Shown here: in pieces, positions 20,673 to 33,674 of the stretch
How the letters are laid out: every line of letters begins with the position of its first letter
How positions within the stretch are numbered: position 1 is the stretch's first letter
Source of the DNA: Zantedeschia hybrid cultivar
Taxonomy: Eukaryota; Streptophyta; Magnoliopsida; Alismatales; Araceae
Length of the DNA: 64,000 bases
Direction of reading: 5' to 3'
Assembly: GCA_030544215.1 (NCBI GenBank)
Contig: JARZZO010000004.1
Coordinates: 14,806,501 to 14,870,500 of the forward strand
Position numbers and translations under genes: made by a program
Notes under the pieces: generated by a model
Databases searched by the model: none
Told to the model about the DNA's origin: nothing
Seen by the model: the letters and a program-made list of their open reading frames with translations, nothing else

Positions 20673-22429
20673 TGAAATCCTTTAGGGGGTTATTTGTAAC
20701 CTAATTTCATTTATTTGTTTTTCTCTATACGTGTCATGTCTTTAAGGGTACAAGTGTAAAATTAAATGTATGCTTTTTTAAGGATGTAACTGTAAAATTA
20801 TAACAAGTTAAATTTTAAAGGTACAAGCGTAAATAAATTATAAATATAAAAGTATAACAAGTTAAACTTTAAGTGTACAAGTGTAAATAAATTAAGTGTA
20901 AAAATACAACACATTAAACTTTAAGGGTACAAGTGTAAATAAATTTGAAGATGTTTATTGTGCAGGTTTAGTGGGTTTTTCTCTTATTACTTGCAAAAAC
21001 AAAAGAGTCACAATATTTCCCTTCCCTGCTTCCAGGAGGACCCATGCCATGCGGAAAATGGCATCCGGGCTCACGTCCTAAATGCCAAAATCCGAAAAAG
21101 TTGTCTGCTTGGTGGGGTCAACAGAAAACTATTTTCGTTGACTCCGGTTTTAGGGATTGCCAAATGAAGGTTTCCGTTTTACTTTTTGGGAAACCGTTTT
21201 CATACAACACATTTTACGTACGGACCTAGCTGTGCTACCCTTCGGCTGATTCGGCGTGATGATGCTGTTTTTTTTTAAGTTTTTTACTTTTCCAGCTCCT
21301 ATAATTTTTCAAAATTATGAAAAAAATCCTCTCTAATACAACTATTTTTTAGAGAGCAATATTGGCTGCAATATCCATTCATTGACTAAATCGGACGGTT
21401 ATTGTGCAGCCCATCTAGATATGGAGGAGCCAATTTTTCACTTTTTTATGTTTTGTTTGATTTTTTAAAATTTTTTTAGAACATCCGATTAAAAATCGGA
21501 CCATAGAGCTGGAGTACCCTCAAGACTCCAAGAACACCAGCAGCTCCAAGGTTCAAGACACCAGCAGGGGCATCCAAAACAAATAAGGTCCTAGGCTAGA
21601 TATGGGGTGGGATGGCAAGTAATAGAGAAAGAGGGAAGAATAGAGGACGGCACACTGGGTGAGCAAGGCAAAAGAAACCAACAAGGATCCTGGCCTAAAA
21701 CCAGCCATCTAAGTGGAAAGACAAATAAAGGAAAACCACAAGGGGTTTACCAACCAAAATAAAGGCAGGTCGAAGATACAACTACTAAAACGCCGAGCCC
21801 CAATGGAGAAAACTCTAGATGGATCCACAGATCGAAGAGCAAAAATTAAGGCGTCTAATTATGGGGGGAGGGGACGGGAGGCGAAGGGGGAGGGGAGGAG
21901 GAAGAAAGGGGAAAAATTGAACATGAGAAAGAGAGGAGGGGCTGCGACGGCGACTGATCCCCCCTCCCCCCGGGCCCATGAGTCAGCCACCGAGGAGTCG
22001 GCACCGGTGGATTTGCTCGTGGGCAAGGGTTCCGGTGGAATCTCCTAGAAGCCTTTTTTTTTTGTTTTTTTGAACACAAGTATTTCAGTGTTCAAAAAAG
22101 CAGCTTATATGATTGTTAGACATATAAAATTGCAAATATACTAGAAAATATTCCATCCATTATTACCAATTAAAATCACGAAATTGCCCCTTCTTGTTTC
22201 TCCTCCTTTTTAGATGGAAGATGGGCATCAAATGCTAGGATCTACCCTTACACTGCCAACACCAACATTGATGCCACCCATGAGCTTCCCCAACTAGAGT
22301 CTTCTCCAATAGTGTCGATGAGCTCTCCCGCCAAAGTCGGCATGCTCCTCTTCTAGCATTGTTGCAACAAAGGTGGAGCTCATGAGTGGGGTTGAGGGAG
22401 CAGTGGCAACAGCTGTAAGGATTGAGTGG
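20673..22429. other. Unrecognised, partly low-complexity DNA
   Basis: 20740-20945 holds a degenerate tandem repeat with units near ACTTTAAGGGTACAAGTGTAAATAAATT. 20950-21230 is a moderately GC-rich block without a recognisable family. 21230-21500 is T/A-rich. 21600-22050 is purine-rich, with an ORF (21713-22048) of highly charged composition matching nothing I know. 22230-22440 is also unrecognised. No gene can be supported here. Confidence 0.4.
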
Positions 22430-23972
22430 GGCACAAAGAACATAGTGAAAACTAAACATTAAATTTTTTCTATCCCACTGTCACCGATCTGTTTCAACAA
22501 ATAAACCACAAAATGGTGATTCGATAATCACATTGCACGTATTTGAATCCGTGTTCATTTTGTTTTGAACGAGCGATATAGCCAGCCACGTAGACACTCG
22601 ACCTATAGCAGTATCACGCGGTTGGCTTGTTGCGGGATCGTCCTTATCCCCTCGCTCAAATCGGCAGTCGTGCCATGCTTCTAAATCCGCAACGATTATC
22701 ACAGCATGCAAACGATGAAATCCTGGCGAGCGGAATCGCGAAGCGAAGAAGAGGGAGCCTAGAGAGCCTCCATGGGGGGTGCCTAGAGCAGAGAGAGAGA
22801 GGGGGGCGGCTAGGGCTACTCTGGAGCTTGGCCCAAGACAACCCTCTTCGCTATCTTTTATATTAATTCATATGGTTTTTCATAAAAATCTCTCATTAAT
22901 ATAAACCCACTTAAATATCCCGAACCGAGAACCTTTTTACTTGTGACCCTCTAAGCTCAAAAGCAGTCCTATTTTCAACCCAGTAAGTCCCATAACTTCT
23001 TATTCGCTTGTTGTAATAATTAATATTTAATATTCAATTCATTACTAAACTGAATTATTATCTCACGGTAATTGTCCGGATCTCCAATCATGTTGGGTGC
23101 CAAGGGACAACGCATGATCCCGGAAAGCGACAGGGTTCTGTAACCACTCTTAGAATCTATCCATGCATAGTTACCGTGTGGATTTAATCTTCCATCCGTA
23201 CACTGCTCTTGAATTAACCTAAGATATAGTTAATTGTCAAACCCTAACTAGTTAACCCCCTCGACATGAATGGGCATATCTTTAATATCAGAAAATTCAT
23301 CTCCTGATATTAAGTCTGCCCTGGCTAGAGACTTCCATGCATTTAACCTGGAGCATTCTATCTCTAATTACTGAGAGCAAATGATTCCTTATTGACACAC
23401 AATCACCTTCGAAGATCTTCTGTTGAGCCCGATCACATGACTAACTAGAATCCCATGGATAGGGATCCTTAAGCCATAGTCAAAGCCCAAAAGTCGACCG
23501 ACAAAGAGTCTTTGATGTCTCAGGTCCGAGGACTATCTACGCTATTGGGACGATGGATCAAGCTAATTGACAATCAAGTAACTTACCATCCAGCGATCCA
23601 TGTCGGATCAGTTCAGTGAACCCATTCTCCAATGAACATCTATAGGTTCAAACATAATGTCTCCACACAAGTGCCTATAAGACCAGTCACCTTTATTATA
23701 TGAGCTAGAGCAACCTGTACTAATCTAACCAGATGTCTGATGTTCTTCTCAGATATCCACTGACTATGAACAATTAAGAATGCATATTTATAGATTGTTA
23801 GTCTCATTTTTGAAATATTATTACAATCTGACAATCATTGCATACATTCATAGACTCCATTATGATACAATTAATATAAAAGAGACGATTTACAGATAAT
23901 GAATATTTATTGTCATTAATAAATGAATAAGAATAAGTCTGATTGACTTATAGGCCATACACAGAACTAACA
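22430..23972 (-). repeat. 3' LTR of element E
   Basis: Ends CTAACA at 23972, directly before the polypurine tract. Same LTR family as 24789-26339 and 55056-56611. The left boundary is approximate because the first few dozen bases are diverged. Confidence 0.7.
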
Positions 23973-24059
23973 ATCTCCCACTTCGACTAAAGCCAATCAC
24001 CCTTGTGTTGTATCCCCATAGAATGTAAGTGACTCTCAAATACAATATGAGACAAGGGT

Positions 24060-24788
24060 TTCGTCAATGGGTCTGCTATGTCGTCGGCTGATGGAACCCT
24101 TCCAGCAATACATCTTCTCTGGCGGCAATCTCTCTGATCAAGTGAAAATACTTCAAAATGTGCTTCGACCTCTGATAAGATTGTGGTTCTTTCACTTGGG
24201 CAATCAGCTCATTGTTGTCGCACATGAACCGGACAAGATCAGAGATGGTAGGAACTATGCCAAAGTCGGTGATGAACTTCTTCATCTAGACTACATCATT
24301 AGCCGCTTCCGTTGCAGCAATGTATTCTGCCTCAGTTGTCGAATCAGCAATGGTTTCTTGTTTTCCAGCTCACTGCACCTCCGTTCAAAGTGAATATAAA
24401 TCCGGAAGTAGACTTGTTATCATCCGAATCAGAGTGGAAACTCAAGTCAATATATCCTCGCAAGTCAGCCCCTCTGTAGACTAGAAATAAACCCTTAGTC
24501 ATTTTCAAGTACTTAAGGATACATTTCACAACCTTCTAGTGTTCTTCACTTGGATTTGCCTGATATCTGCTCGTAACACTTAGAGCATAGGCTACATCAG
24601 GCCTAGTACATAATATAGCATGATGGAACCTATGACAGAATCATATGATACTTTGTCCATCAATGTCCTCTCTTTAGGAGACTTAGGTGCTTGCTCTTTG
24701 GAGATATAAATTCTATGTCTCATCGATATGGGACCTCTTTTCAAATTTTTCACGCCAAACCTTTTGATAATGGTGTCTATGTACAAGG
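24060..24788 (-). pseudogene. Element E RNase H and RT C-terminal fragment
   Basis: Minus-strand pieces read copia RT C-terminus (MYIDTIIKRFGVKNLKRG), then CILKYLKMTKGLFLVYRG and FTLNGGAVSWKTRN of RNase H, then the C-terminal tail HILKYFHLIREIAARED. Frames are interrupted by stops. The RT is cut at 24788 by the solo LTR and continues at 26345. Confidence 0.75.
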
Positions 24789-26339
24789 TGTTAGGATCGT
24801 TGTGTCGAGATCTAACCGAAAAACGCAGCGGAATAAATAATTCGGGATCGGATCCATCCCGTTTCGATCAAGAAAACAAAACTGGAGTAAATCAGATTTA
24901 CCTTGCGCGGATTCGAATCCACGTCCGAATGGTTCCGACGGTGTGATCCCGCAAGCCGCGTACGTGCCCGGCCTCTAGCGGTATCTACGCGATCTTCCTC
25001 TTGGTGGATCGTCCTCGCTTCCTCGCTCGCAGCAGCATTCGCGGATCCCGTCTGTCTTCGTGTGATCCTCCGCGACATGCGAAGACGATTTCTCGTCAAA
25101 CGAGAACGCGAAGAACGAGAGTCGATGCGACTTTGTGGAGAGTCGCCCAGATGAGGCTGGCGCCAGAGAGAGAGGAGAGAGAGGTGAAGGGGGCGGCTAG
25201 GGTTAGGGTTGCTGGCCCCTGACCCTGGTCGCTAGCTTTTATAAGGAGTCCGTTCGTGGTTTTTCAGAAAAACCTGAACTTATCCATAACCCTGTTAAAA
25301 AATCCACCAACTTGAAGATCATTTGCGTATGACCCTCTAGGCCCAAATACTAGTCTAGTTAATAGCCCATTAAGTCTAGTTATCTCTTATTGACCCACTG
25401 AATTAATTAATATTCTTATATTAATTAATCAGCCGAATTTAATGTCACCACAATAAATTCGGACGAGCTTCCGATCACGTTGGGTGCCAAGCAACACTGC
25501 GTGATCTCGGAAGGCATTGGGGTTAATCAAACCCACTATGGGAACCTTTCCGTCAACGGTTACCACACGGATATAATCCTTCATCCGTACAATATTCCTG
25601 AATCGACCTAGGGTATGGTTTACTGTTAAACCCTAGCCGCTAATCTATATCTGATAACTCTTTATCTGATACAGAGTCCGCCCTGGCTAGTGACTTAAGT
25701 ACATCATTCCCGGAACATTCTCTCTTAAACTATCGAGAGCGGATGATCCCGTATTGAACACATAATTACCTTTGAGGACATTTCCCTGAACCCGATCACT
25801 TGACTTATTAATAACCTATGGTTAGGGATTCGTTAGTCAAGGTCAAAGTTTAGAAACCTACCAACAAGATGTCTTTGGTGTCTCAGGTCTAAGGATTATC
25901 TACGCAACCGTGACAAAAGAATCGATCTGGTTAACAGTGAGGTGTTTACCATCCAGCAATTCATAGTCGGATCAGTTCAGTGAACTCATTCGCCAATGAG
26001 CACCTACAAGTTCAGCATAGTGTCTCCACACAAGTGACTTATAGGATCAGTTACCCTCATCATATGAGCTAAAGTAACCTATACTAGTCTATCCGGATGT
26101 TTGATGTCCTTCTCAAACATCCTATGACTAGGAACAATTAAGAACATGTATTTATAAACCTTCGGTCCCGTAATTATGGTCTCATCATAATCTGAAGATT
26201 ATTGCACATGTTCATGGACTTCATCGTGATACGATAAATATAGATCGAATTAATTACACACAATGAATTAATGTCATTTATTAATGAACTGAATCAATAC
26301 ACAGTATCGGATTGACTTTGAGACCATCTAATACTAACA
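24789..26339 (-). mobile_element. Solo copia LTR (family E) with 5-bp target duplication
   Basis: TGTTAG at the left end and CTAACA at the right. CAAGG is duplicated at 24784-24788 and 26340-26344. A TATA box (TATAAAAG on the minus strand) lies near 25236. Length 1551 bp matches the G LTR (1556 bp). It interrupts the RT of element E. A solo LTR with intact duplication is the known product of LTR-LTR recombination. Confidence 0.9.
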
Positions 26340-26344
26340 CAAGG

Positions 26345-29011
26345 ATTGTATCAACTCGAGCATCATTTTTTATCTATCCCTATAGATCCGTATTCTCAAT
26401 ACGTACGATGCTTCTCTTAAGTCCTTCATAGAGAAGTTTGTAGACAACCATAATTTAACTAAAGATAAGCTATATCATTCATAATGAGTAGGATGTCATC
26501 AACATAAAATCCAATAAAAGTAATTGCACTCCCACCAGTCTTCTTGTACACACACGGCTCATCTTAATGAAGTCATAAGACTTGATAGCCTCATCAAATC
26601 TTATGTTTTAGCTCTTTGACGCTTGTTTCAATCCATAAATAGATCTTTGAAGTTTGCACTCCTTATCTAGATTCTCTTTAGATGTGAAACCCTCCGATTG
26701 TATCATATACACCTCTTCCTCAAGGTTTCCATTGAGGAAGGCAGTCTTCACATGTATTTTTTAGATCTCATAATCATTGTATGCTGCAATTGCAAGAAGA
26801 ATTTTGATCGATTTAATCATGACAACTGGTAAGAAAGTCTCGTCATAGTCAATTCCTTGTCTTTGATAATATCCTTTTGCCACCACTCTTGCCCTATAAG
26901 TATCGATTCGTCATACCAATCTTTTCCTTAGAAACTTACTTGCATCCGATAGGTACATCACCTTCAGGTAAGTCTTGCAAGTTTCAAACTTAGTTGGTGT
27001 ACATAGACTGTACCTTAAAATTCATAACTTCTTGCCATTTGCCTGCGTCAAGACTTTCAATGGTCTCCTAATAAGTCTTGGGATCATCATCTCACAATAG
27101 GATGCCACAGATGTACCTTGACTGATATGTCCCACATGCCTTTCAAGTTGTCTAGGCATCTTGACAGACCTTCGAGGCTCAGGTGCATGTTATTGAATAG
27201 GTTCGCGAACTGATAGCTCATATAATGTGCTAGCTATTGTCTGTGAGTCTAGAACCTCTTCTAGAATTACTTTACTCATACTGTCCTTCTAAAGGAGGTA
27301 TTCCTCTTTTAGGAAGATAGCTTTTCTAATAATAAATACCTTTTGTTCGCCATGATGATAAAAGTAATATCCAAAAGTTTCTTTTGGGTAACCTATAAAC
27401 CTGCTTCTATCAGTCCTTGATTCCAATTTGTCAGGATCATGTCTCTTTACATAAGAAGGATATCCCCATACCCTAACATGTTTAAAGTGTGGTTTCCTAC
27501 CCTTCTATATCGCATATGGTTTGTAAGTGATTGATTTACTTGGAATCCTATTCAACAAATATGTTGTAGACTCCAGTACGTATCCCTATAAGGATATTGG
27601 TAATTATGCAAAGCTCATTATAGATCGCACCATATCTAATAAGGTTAGATTCCTCCTTTCAAATATACTATTCAATTGAGGTGTATAAGGAGGAGTCCAT
27701 TGAGAAATGATACAATTATCCTTCAAGAACTATGTAAATTATGTACTTAAGTATTTTCATTCTTAATCTTATCCAAGAGTTTTAATACTCTTTCTAGTTT
27801 GTTTCTCCACTTCATTCTTAAATTCCTTAAATTTCTCAAATACTTCCGACTTGTACTTCATTAAGTCCACATAGTCGAATCTTAAGAAGTCATCAGTGAA
27901 TGTTATGAAGTAAGAGTAGCCACCTCTGGCTTGGCTTGACATTGGACTGTATACATCAGAATGTATCAGTTCCAATATCTCTTTGGCCCTTTCTCCATTT
28001 TCAATAAATGGAGATTTGGTCAACTTACCCATTAAATATGACTCACATGTTACATATGATTCATAATCAAATGCATCTAAGTATTCAATTTTATGCAGTT
28101 TTTGGAGTCTATTTCAACCAATGTGGCCTAATCTGCAGTGCTACAGGTCGGTAGGGCTCACACTATTCGTTCTTCTCTTAGAAGTATTATTAAGGTACAG
28201 AGTATCATAAGAAGCATCCAATAGGTACATCCCGTTAACTAAATCTGCAGTAGCAAATAATTTATTTTTAAAATAAATTGAACTATTGTTATGAATAGTT
28301 AACTTGTAACTTTGTCTGTCTAAACATGAAATAGAAACTATGTTCTTTATTATACTGGGAACATAATAACAATCATATAAAGTTATTCTCTATCCAGATG
28401 GTAGATTGAACTCCACTGTCCCTACAATGACCGTTGTAACCTTTGTACCATTTCCCAGCCTCAATTCCACCATGCCTTTGCTCAGCTTTCTTTTACTTGT
28501 CAGTACCTATAGAGAATTACAGATATGAAATGCACATCTAGTATCTAATACCCATGACGTGGAATCTCTAATGGACAAGTATGTGTCTATTAGGTAGATA
28601 GCTGAAGCTTCTTCAAGTTTCACTTTTCCTTGAGTTTTGTCATCCTAGTACTTCTTGCAATTCCTTTTTCAGTGTCCCTTCTCATGACAGTAAAAATATT
28701 CACCCTTTTCTGCTCCTTTATATTTCTTGGGATTGAGCTTCTTCTTAGGTTGCTGCTTGTTCTTGCTTTTCTTAAAAGCTTGGACAAGTTTTCTCTTCTT
28801 GTTGCTTGGACAAGTTTTCTCTTCTTGTTGGTCTTACCAACTAAGAGAAGAGCATGCTTTTTCTTCATAAGGTTACCCTCAATAATCTTCAGCATATTAA
28901 GCAGCTCAGCTAATGTCGTATGAATCTAATTCATGTTGAAGTTCACTGTGAACTGAGAGTATGAAACTAGAAGTGAAGCTAAGACAAGGTTAGTATGCAA
29001 CTCCTTAGGTA
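26345..29011 (-). pseudogene. Element E gag C-terminus, protease, integrase and RT N-terminus
   Basis: Heavily mutated. Recognisable parts, by comparison with elements F and G: the RT N-terminal region with an AFLNGNLE-like stretch near 26700-26760; integrase core at 27769-28032 (KLTKSPFIENGERA ... SYFITFTDDFLRF); a protease remnant near 28540, where the family's DTGC reads DTRC; and the gag zinc-knuckle region near 28660-28700 with lost cysteines. Element F is inserted at 29016/38015 within gag. Confidence 0.65.
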
Positions 29012-29016
29012 GAGAC

Positions 29017-30684
29017 TATTAGTTTTTGAGTGTCCTACAAACCAATTATGAGCCGTGTAGGCCCAATGTGTTGTACAATCTTGTTCAAATATAATTAAGT
29101 GGTAATTAGAGCGTAAACTTGTAATATGTGGATTACTTTGCGTTGTTCCTAGGATATGTGGTTGTAAAGTCAATTTCGAGATGGGATCTCGAATATGAGT
29201 TTGACTATATATGGACACATACCTTAAACTGTTCCTGATTGGAGAGTAATCACTATGGGATATTGATTACTTGTAAATCAGCACGCATGATGTGTAGATG
29301 ACCAATCTCATGGTCAAAGGTGCGGGGCACCAGCACATATGTGTGGGTGTTCATCTTGGGACGATGTTCACTAAACAGATCCGCTGATGGATCTTATACC
29401 TAATGTCAATTGAAGATCCATCTGTCTCAGTAGTATCGTTGATCCTTTAACCTGAGACATTAATGAGGTCTTGCGTGAGGACTAGTGTAGTTTAATGTTT
29501 GGTTAAGTGACTTTAACCATAAGTCATAAAACACCGAATTATTAGCCACATCGGGATACATGCGAAGACCGTTAATGGTCAATAGGGGATCGCTCACTGT
29601 CAGGTATATCACAGACATTTAATGAGTCATGATATAGACGCTCCACTAAATCTCTGGCCAGGGTGGTATCAGTTCATTTAGAACAAACGTGAAATTATTA
29701 CGGAGGTCATGGCCAGACTACATGATCACTAGTGGTTTGACGAAACCATACCACACGATCGATTCGGACTCATAGAATGAGTGAGAGATTATAACGATAC
29801 GGTAACTGAAGACTTACAGGTGCCAGACAGGGAAAGATGAATCTGGCATCCTCTGGGATCACACGGATTTGCTTGACTCAACTTGATCAAAAATGTTCGG
29901 AACAAATTAAATGGTTATTGGGAATAACCGTTTTAATTTACTTCTAATTAGATTAGAAGTTAATAGATCTTTAAATCAGAGTGATAATAGGTCTAGAGGA
30001 TCACACACAAATAACTCTTGAAGTACGAAATATTATTGTATAGAAAAATATACTAAAATATTAAATTGTTTTGAAAAAAGAATTTATAAATAGTTTAAAA
30101 GTATATATGCAATAATATAAATGGCATATATATAATATATGTATTATTAAGCTTATTTTATAAGCTAATAATAATATATTAATATATAAAATACCATGGG
30201 TTTACTTTAACCGTGGTTACCTTTTTAGTCGGGGCAGTTAAAGACAGGATTGGCTGAAATGGCGGTTCAAGTTGCCGTGTTACCATTTTATAAATAACCC
30301 ATGTTCTCCAACCCGTAATCTAGCTAATGCTTTACCCATTCTAAAAGGTTGGCCGTCAGGGAAAAGTTGGAAGGGTTGGACTCTTGCCAACAGAGCTCTT
30401 GAGGCTAGTGGGTTTGTGCGGGTTTTGGAGAAGAAGAGCTCCGTCGCTGCGCGGGTTGGTGTGGATTAAGTTTTAGAGACCGGACGTTTGTGCGGCTCAA
30501 AGCTTCGAAGAGTTCGGCATCGATTTTCATAGGATAACATATTCTGTGCAAAGTGATAAATCTCGTGTGATTTATTTAGATCGTTTTTGTTGCATCAATC
30601 GGAGTCTGAACTGGTTTGGGAAATCATTATGTTTTATGTTCTTTCGCTTCTGTAATTTTCTGGGGGTTACGACCGAACCCAATA
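29017..30684 (+). repeat. 5' LTR of element F
   Basis: Begins TATTAGTTTTTGAG (the 3' copy begins TGTTAG) and ends CCCAATA (the 3' copy ends CCCAACA). TATAAATA at 30289-30296 is followed by a likely transcript start about 30 bp on. It differs from the 3' LTR by scattered substitutions and small indels, including about 14 bp missing near 29395. Confidence 0.85.
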
Positions 30685-30685
30685 A

Positions 30686-30698
30686 TAGTATCAGAGCC
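30686..30698 (+). other. Primer binding site of element F (initiator Met tRNA type)
   Basis: TAGTATCAGAGCC, one base off the usual TGGTATCAGAGCC, lying 1 nt after the LTR. Confidence 0.85.
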
Positions 30699-30889
30699 AG
30701 GTTTAGGCTCCTGTTGATGCAACTGGGAACAACAATCTCTGTTGTAACATTAAGTTCGCGTTCTTCAATTTTATTTTAATTTTTTTGGCCCTGAAAAATT
30801 TATTTTTCGGAGACAGTGGGAGTCTGGACGGCTGGTTGGACCGCTATCAGGTTGTGGATGGCAGGCTGGGCCACCGTCCATGGTCATGT

Positions 30890-31165
30890 AAATGGCACGG
30901 CCGTCTAAAAATTAAACAAGACTTGGAGTGGCCGTCGGCAATTTTAAATTAAACGGCACTCGGAATGGCCGTCAAATTTAAGAAATTAAACGACACTAGA
31001 GGTAGCCGTCTGAAAATTTTACGGCACTTGGAGTGGCCGTCGAAGATTTTTAAAAAAATCAAAACGACCTTCGCGGTGGCCGTCCACATGTAGTGGACGG
31101 CCAAGTTGTTGGCCGTGCAACCAAGTGGGCGGCCATGTTGGTGTCCGTCCACATGGTGTGGACGG
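30890..31165 (+). repeat. GGCCGTC/GACGGCC hairpin array in the F leader
   Basis: Five near repeats of ACGGCACTTGGAGTGGCCGT-like sequence about 25-45 nt apart, each able to pair ACGGC.ACT with AGTGGCCGT. They are followed by two perfect hairpins. 31078-31102 has 10-bp arms GGCCGTCCAC and GTGGACGGCC around ATGTA; 31145-31165 has 8-bp arms CCGTCCAC and GTGGACGG around ATGGT. Confidence 0.8.
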
Positions 31166-32380
31166 CTAACCATTTGGCCGTTTAGACAATCAGTTTAATT
31201 AATTTTATTAAGTTGTTTAAAATTAATTTACTGTCCGATTTTTCTACTGTTAGGTGCACTGCTCCAATCTGTACTGTGGCACTGCACTGACCTAAAAAAT
31301 TAAAATTTTATCTAAAAAATTAAGATAATTGTCGGATAGGATTAATTAAATTTATTGTTGATTAATCTGATAATTATCATGTAAATTTTAAATTTAATTG
31401 AAGATTACGTATAAATTTAAACTTTCGAATTTTTAATTATTAGATAATTGTTAAATTCAAATTTTGAAAGGATCATCGCTAAAATTCAAGTTTTGAGTTT
31501 GTAAATTATTGGATAATTTTCAAAGAAATAAATTGTGAATTTTAATGAAAGATAATTGAAGACGATCATTTAATTAAATTATATTTGATCATTGGATGAT
31601 TAACTTGAATTTAAATTTCCTGATTGTCTTAATTATCTTGATTGATTGAATTTAATTTTTAAATTCATGTGTATATCCTGTTATACGTATGGAATAATTC
31701 TAAGCATGAATGTTACGTTGATGCCATTTTGGTCTCTGTTAGATTCATTTTGAATGTAACGATGAATTTTTCAAAATTAAACATGACCAAAATTTCTCGT
31801 ATGCACAACCCATGATTTCAATCCAAATATAAAGATTATTTTCAAAATAACCCTTCTGTGATTGATATGATTATATTTGGAATGATGGGTGATCATAGAC
31901 TTAGCTCAGTTTGTTTTAGGCCTGCGAGCCTCCCTTCTTTCTCTATTTAATTTCCAATGTAATTTTATCTTCCTTCGATAAATGTATTCGGTTTAAGGAC
32001 TACTGAAAATTATTTGGCATGTAATTCTTTTTCCGGTCTGCGAGCCGTATAATTATTGTAATTAATGTTGTAGATGGAGCTTGAAGGCATGGAGGACAAA
32101 CTGCGAGGATGATCCTGCTGCTTGAGAAGTAGGCTAGATATCAGCATAGCTTTACTTAGAGTCCATGATGACCCATGCTTATTTATTTGCATGGGATGCA
32201 TTTATTTTAAGCAATTACGAGATACAGTAAATATATAGTACGAATATATTTATTGTACCACTTAAGGTGAGATCAAGATAAAAGTAAAATTCCCTTTTTA
32301 TTAAAAATTAGATCTGTAAATGTGGCTTGAGAAGTTGTCGTGGCCCTCCACTATTATAGGGTGACTGAATGCCATTATCT

Positions 32381-32681
32381 CATGGATTTGTTGTGCTTTC
32401 CACAAGGTTCATGATTTGGTGGCAGGATCTCAACTCTAAAGCTTTGCTTTAATAGGATGAGGGACTGAACTTGGCCTTGTTGTGCTTTTCACAAGGATCG
32501 GGTCACAAACTCATTACTGTGTAGTAATGGTGGTGCGATCTGACTGGGAGTATCCTTTGTTATGCTTTCCGCAAGGGGATGACTTCTCGGGGGCCGAATG
32601 TCGGATATTGCATTAGATGCAAGTGCTGCTGACTGCCAAGAAATGGGATGTGACTTGTTGTGCTTTCCATAAGGTTGCATC
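32381..32681 (+). repeat. Four-hairpin array in the F leader (apical TTGTG-CTTTC-CACAA)
   Basis: Hairpins at 32381-32413, 32467-32504, 32550-32584 and 32647-32681. Apical loops are CTTTC, CTTTT, CTTTC and CTTTC. Outer stems differ, for example CATG/CATG, GTATCC/GGATGAC and GATG..AC/GT..CATC, and still pair, with G-T wobbles. The third apex is weakened (TTATG/CGCAA). Confidence 0.8.
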
Positions 32682-32853
32682 TTAGTTTTGTTGGGATTCC
32701 GACCCATTAGGATGATCGTCGTGATCTCCCGTTCTATATGATTGAGAGTTATATAGTTTGACGCAAAATAGTGGAGCTAACTAAGAAAGAAAACCTAAGT
32801 TAGAACCTTGAACGCATGGTAAAATATTGTCTTTTATTGTTTATTCAGATCAT

Positions 32854-33660
32854 TATGTCGTTGTCTAAATCACCTCCGTCGCATCTTGGATTCGAACAAA
32901 TTGACTGGACCTAATTATCAAGAATGGCTATGTAATCTACGAATTGTCTTAACAGCCGAAAAGATTGTGTATGTGTTAGACACAATTCAACCTGAGCCTC
33001 CCGCTGATACCGAGGAGTATGATCAATTAAATTATGTAAAATAGTCGGAAGATTCTTCCCTTGCGCAGTGTTATATACTGCCTCTATGGCTTCCGAGTTG
33101 CAGAGGCAATATGAAAAGACAGATATTAGAGCTATACTTCTCCAAATACGCCAGTTCTTTGATGAGCAGGGTAGGATGAAAAGTTATGAGCTCTCCAGGA
33201 AAATTTTCAGAACTAGGATGTCTGAGGGTGCTTCAGTACAGGCTCATGTACTGAAAATAATGGAGTGGATAGAGAGACTCAATGGTCTAGGATTCAAGTT
33301 GGATCTTGAACTTAGCATTGATCTCATTCTCCAGTCATTGCCAGAATCATTTTCTCCCTTCATCATGAACTTTATCATGAATAGGATTGAGGTTTCTCTA
33401 CTAGAACTCCTAAACATGTTAAAGAGTGTTGAAGGGACCATGCAGAAGGAAAAACCATCTTCTGTAATGATTGTTGGTTGGACCAACAGGAAAAGGAAGG
33501 CCACTCAGACACTCAATAACAAGAAGAGGAAAGAAACCAACTAAAGGTAATCAGATCACCAAGGCAGGCAAGGGTAAGGGCAAGAAGGATGAAAAAGACA
33601 GTAAATGCTTTCGGTGTGGACAACACTAGAATAGGAATTGTAAGACAATTCTAAATAAAG
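32854..33660 (+). pseudogene. Element F gag
   Basis: Starts near ATGTCGTTG at 32854. N-terminal copia gag features (LTGPNYQEWL-like, in a shifted frame) are followed by the frame 33068-33544 (SELQRQYEKTDIRAILLQIRQFF ... LLELLNMLKSVEG). A zinc knuckle CFRCGQH.NRNC near 33605-33645 is interrupted by a stop. Compared with elements E and G it is clearly the same gag family. It runs almost directly into the pre-integrase domain. Confidence 0.8.
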
Positions 33661-33674
33661 GTTTCCAGTGATAA

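Larger units (their letters stand above)
30699..32853 (+). other. Long non-coding leader of element F with two hairpin arrays
   Basis: About 2.1 kb without a supported ORF before gag. Array 1 (30890-31165) repeats GGCCGTC/GACGGCC inverted motifs. Array 2 (32381-32681) has four long hairpins with a shared apical TTGTG-CTTTC-CACAA. The stretch between them (31200-32330) is very AT-rich and otherwise unremarkable. Element relics D, E and G carry array 2 in the same place; array 1 was seen only in F. Confidence 0.7.

Noticed and set aside
21713..22048. 111-residue highly charged ORF, considered as a host gene or LINE fragment
   Set aside because: Purine-rich composition alone explains the open frame. 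I saw no LINE motif, splice structure or known domain.
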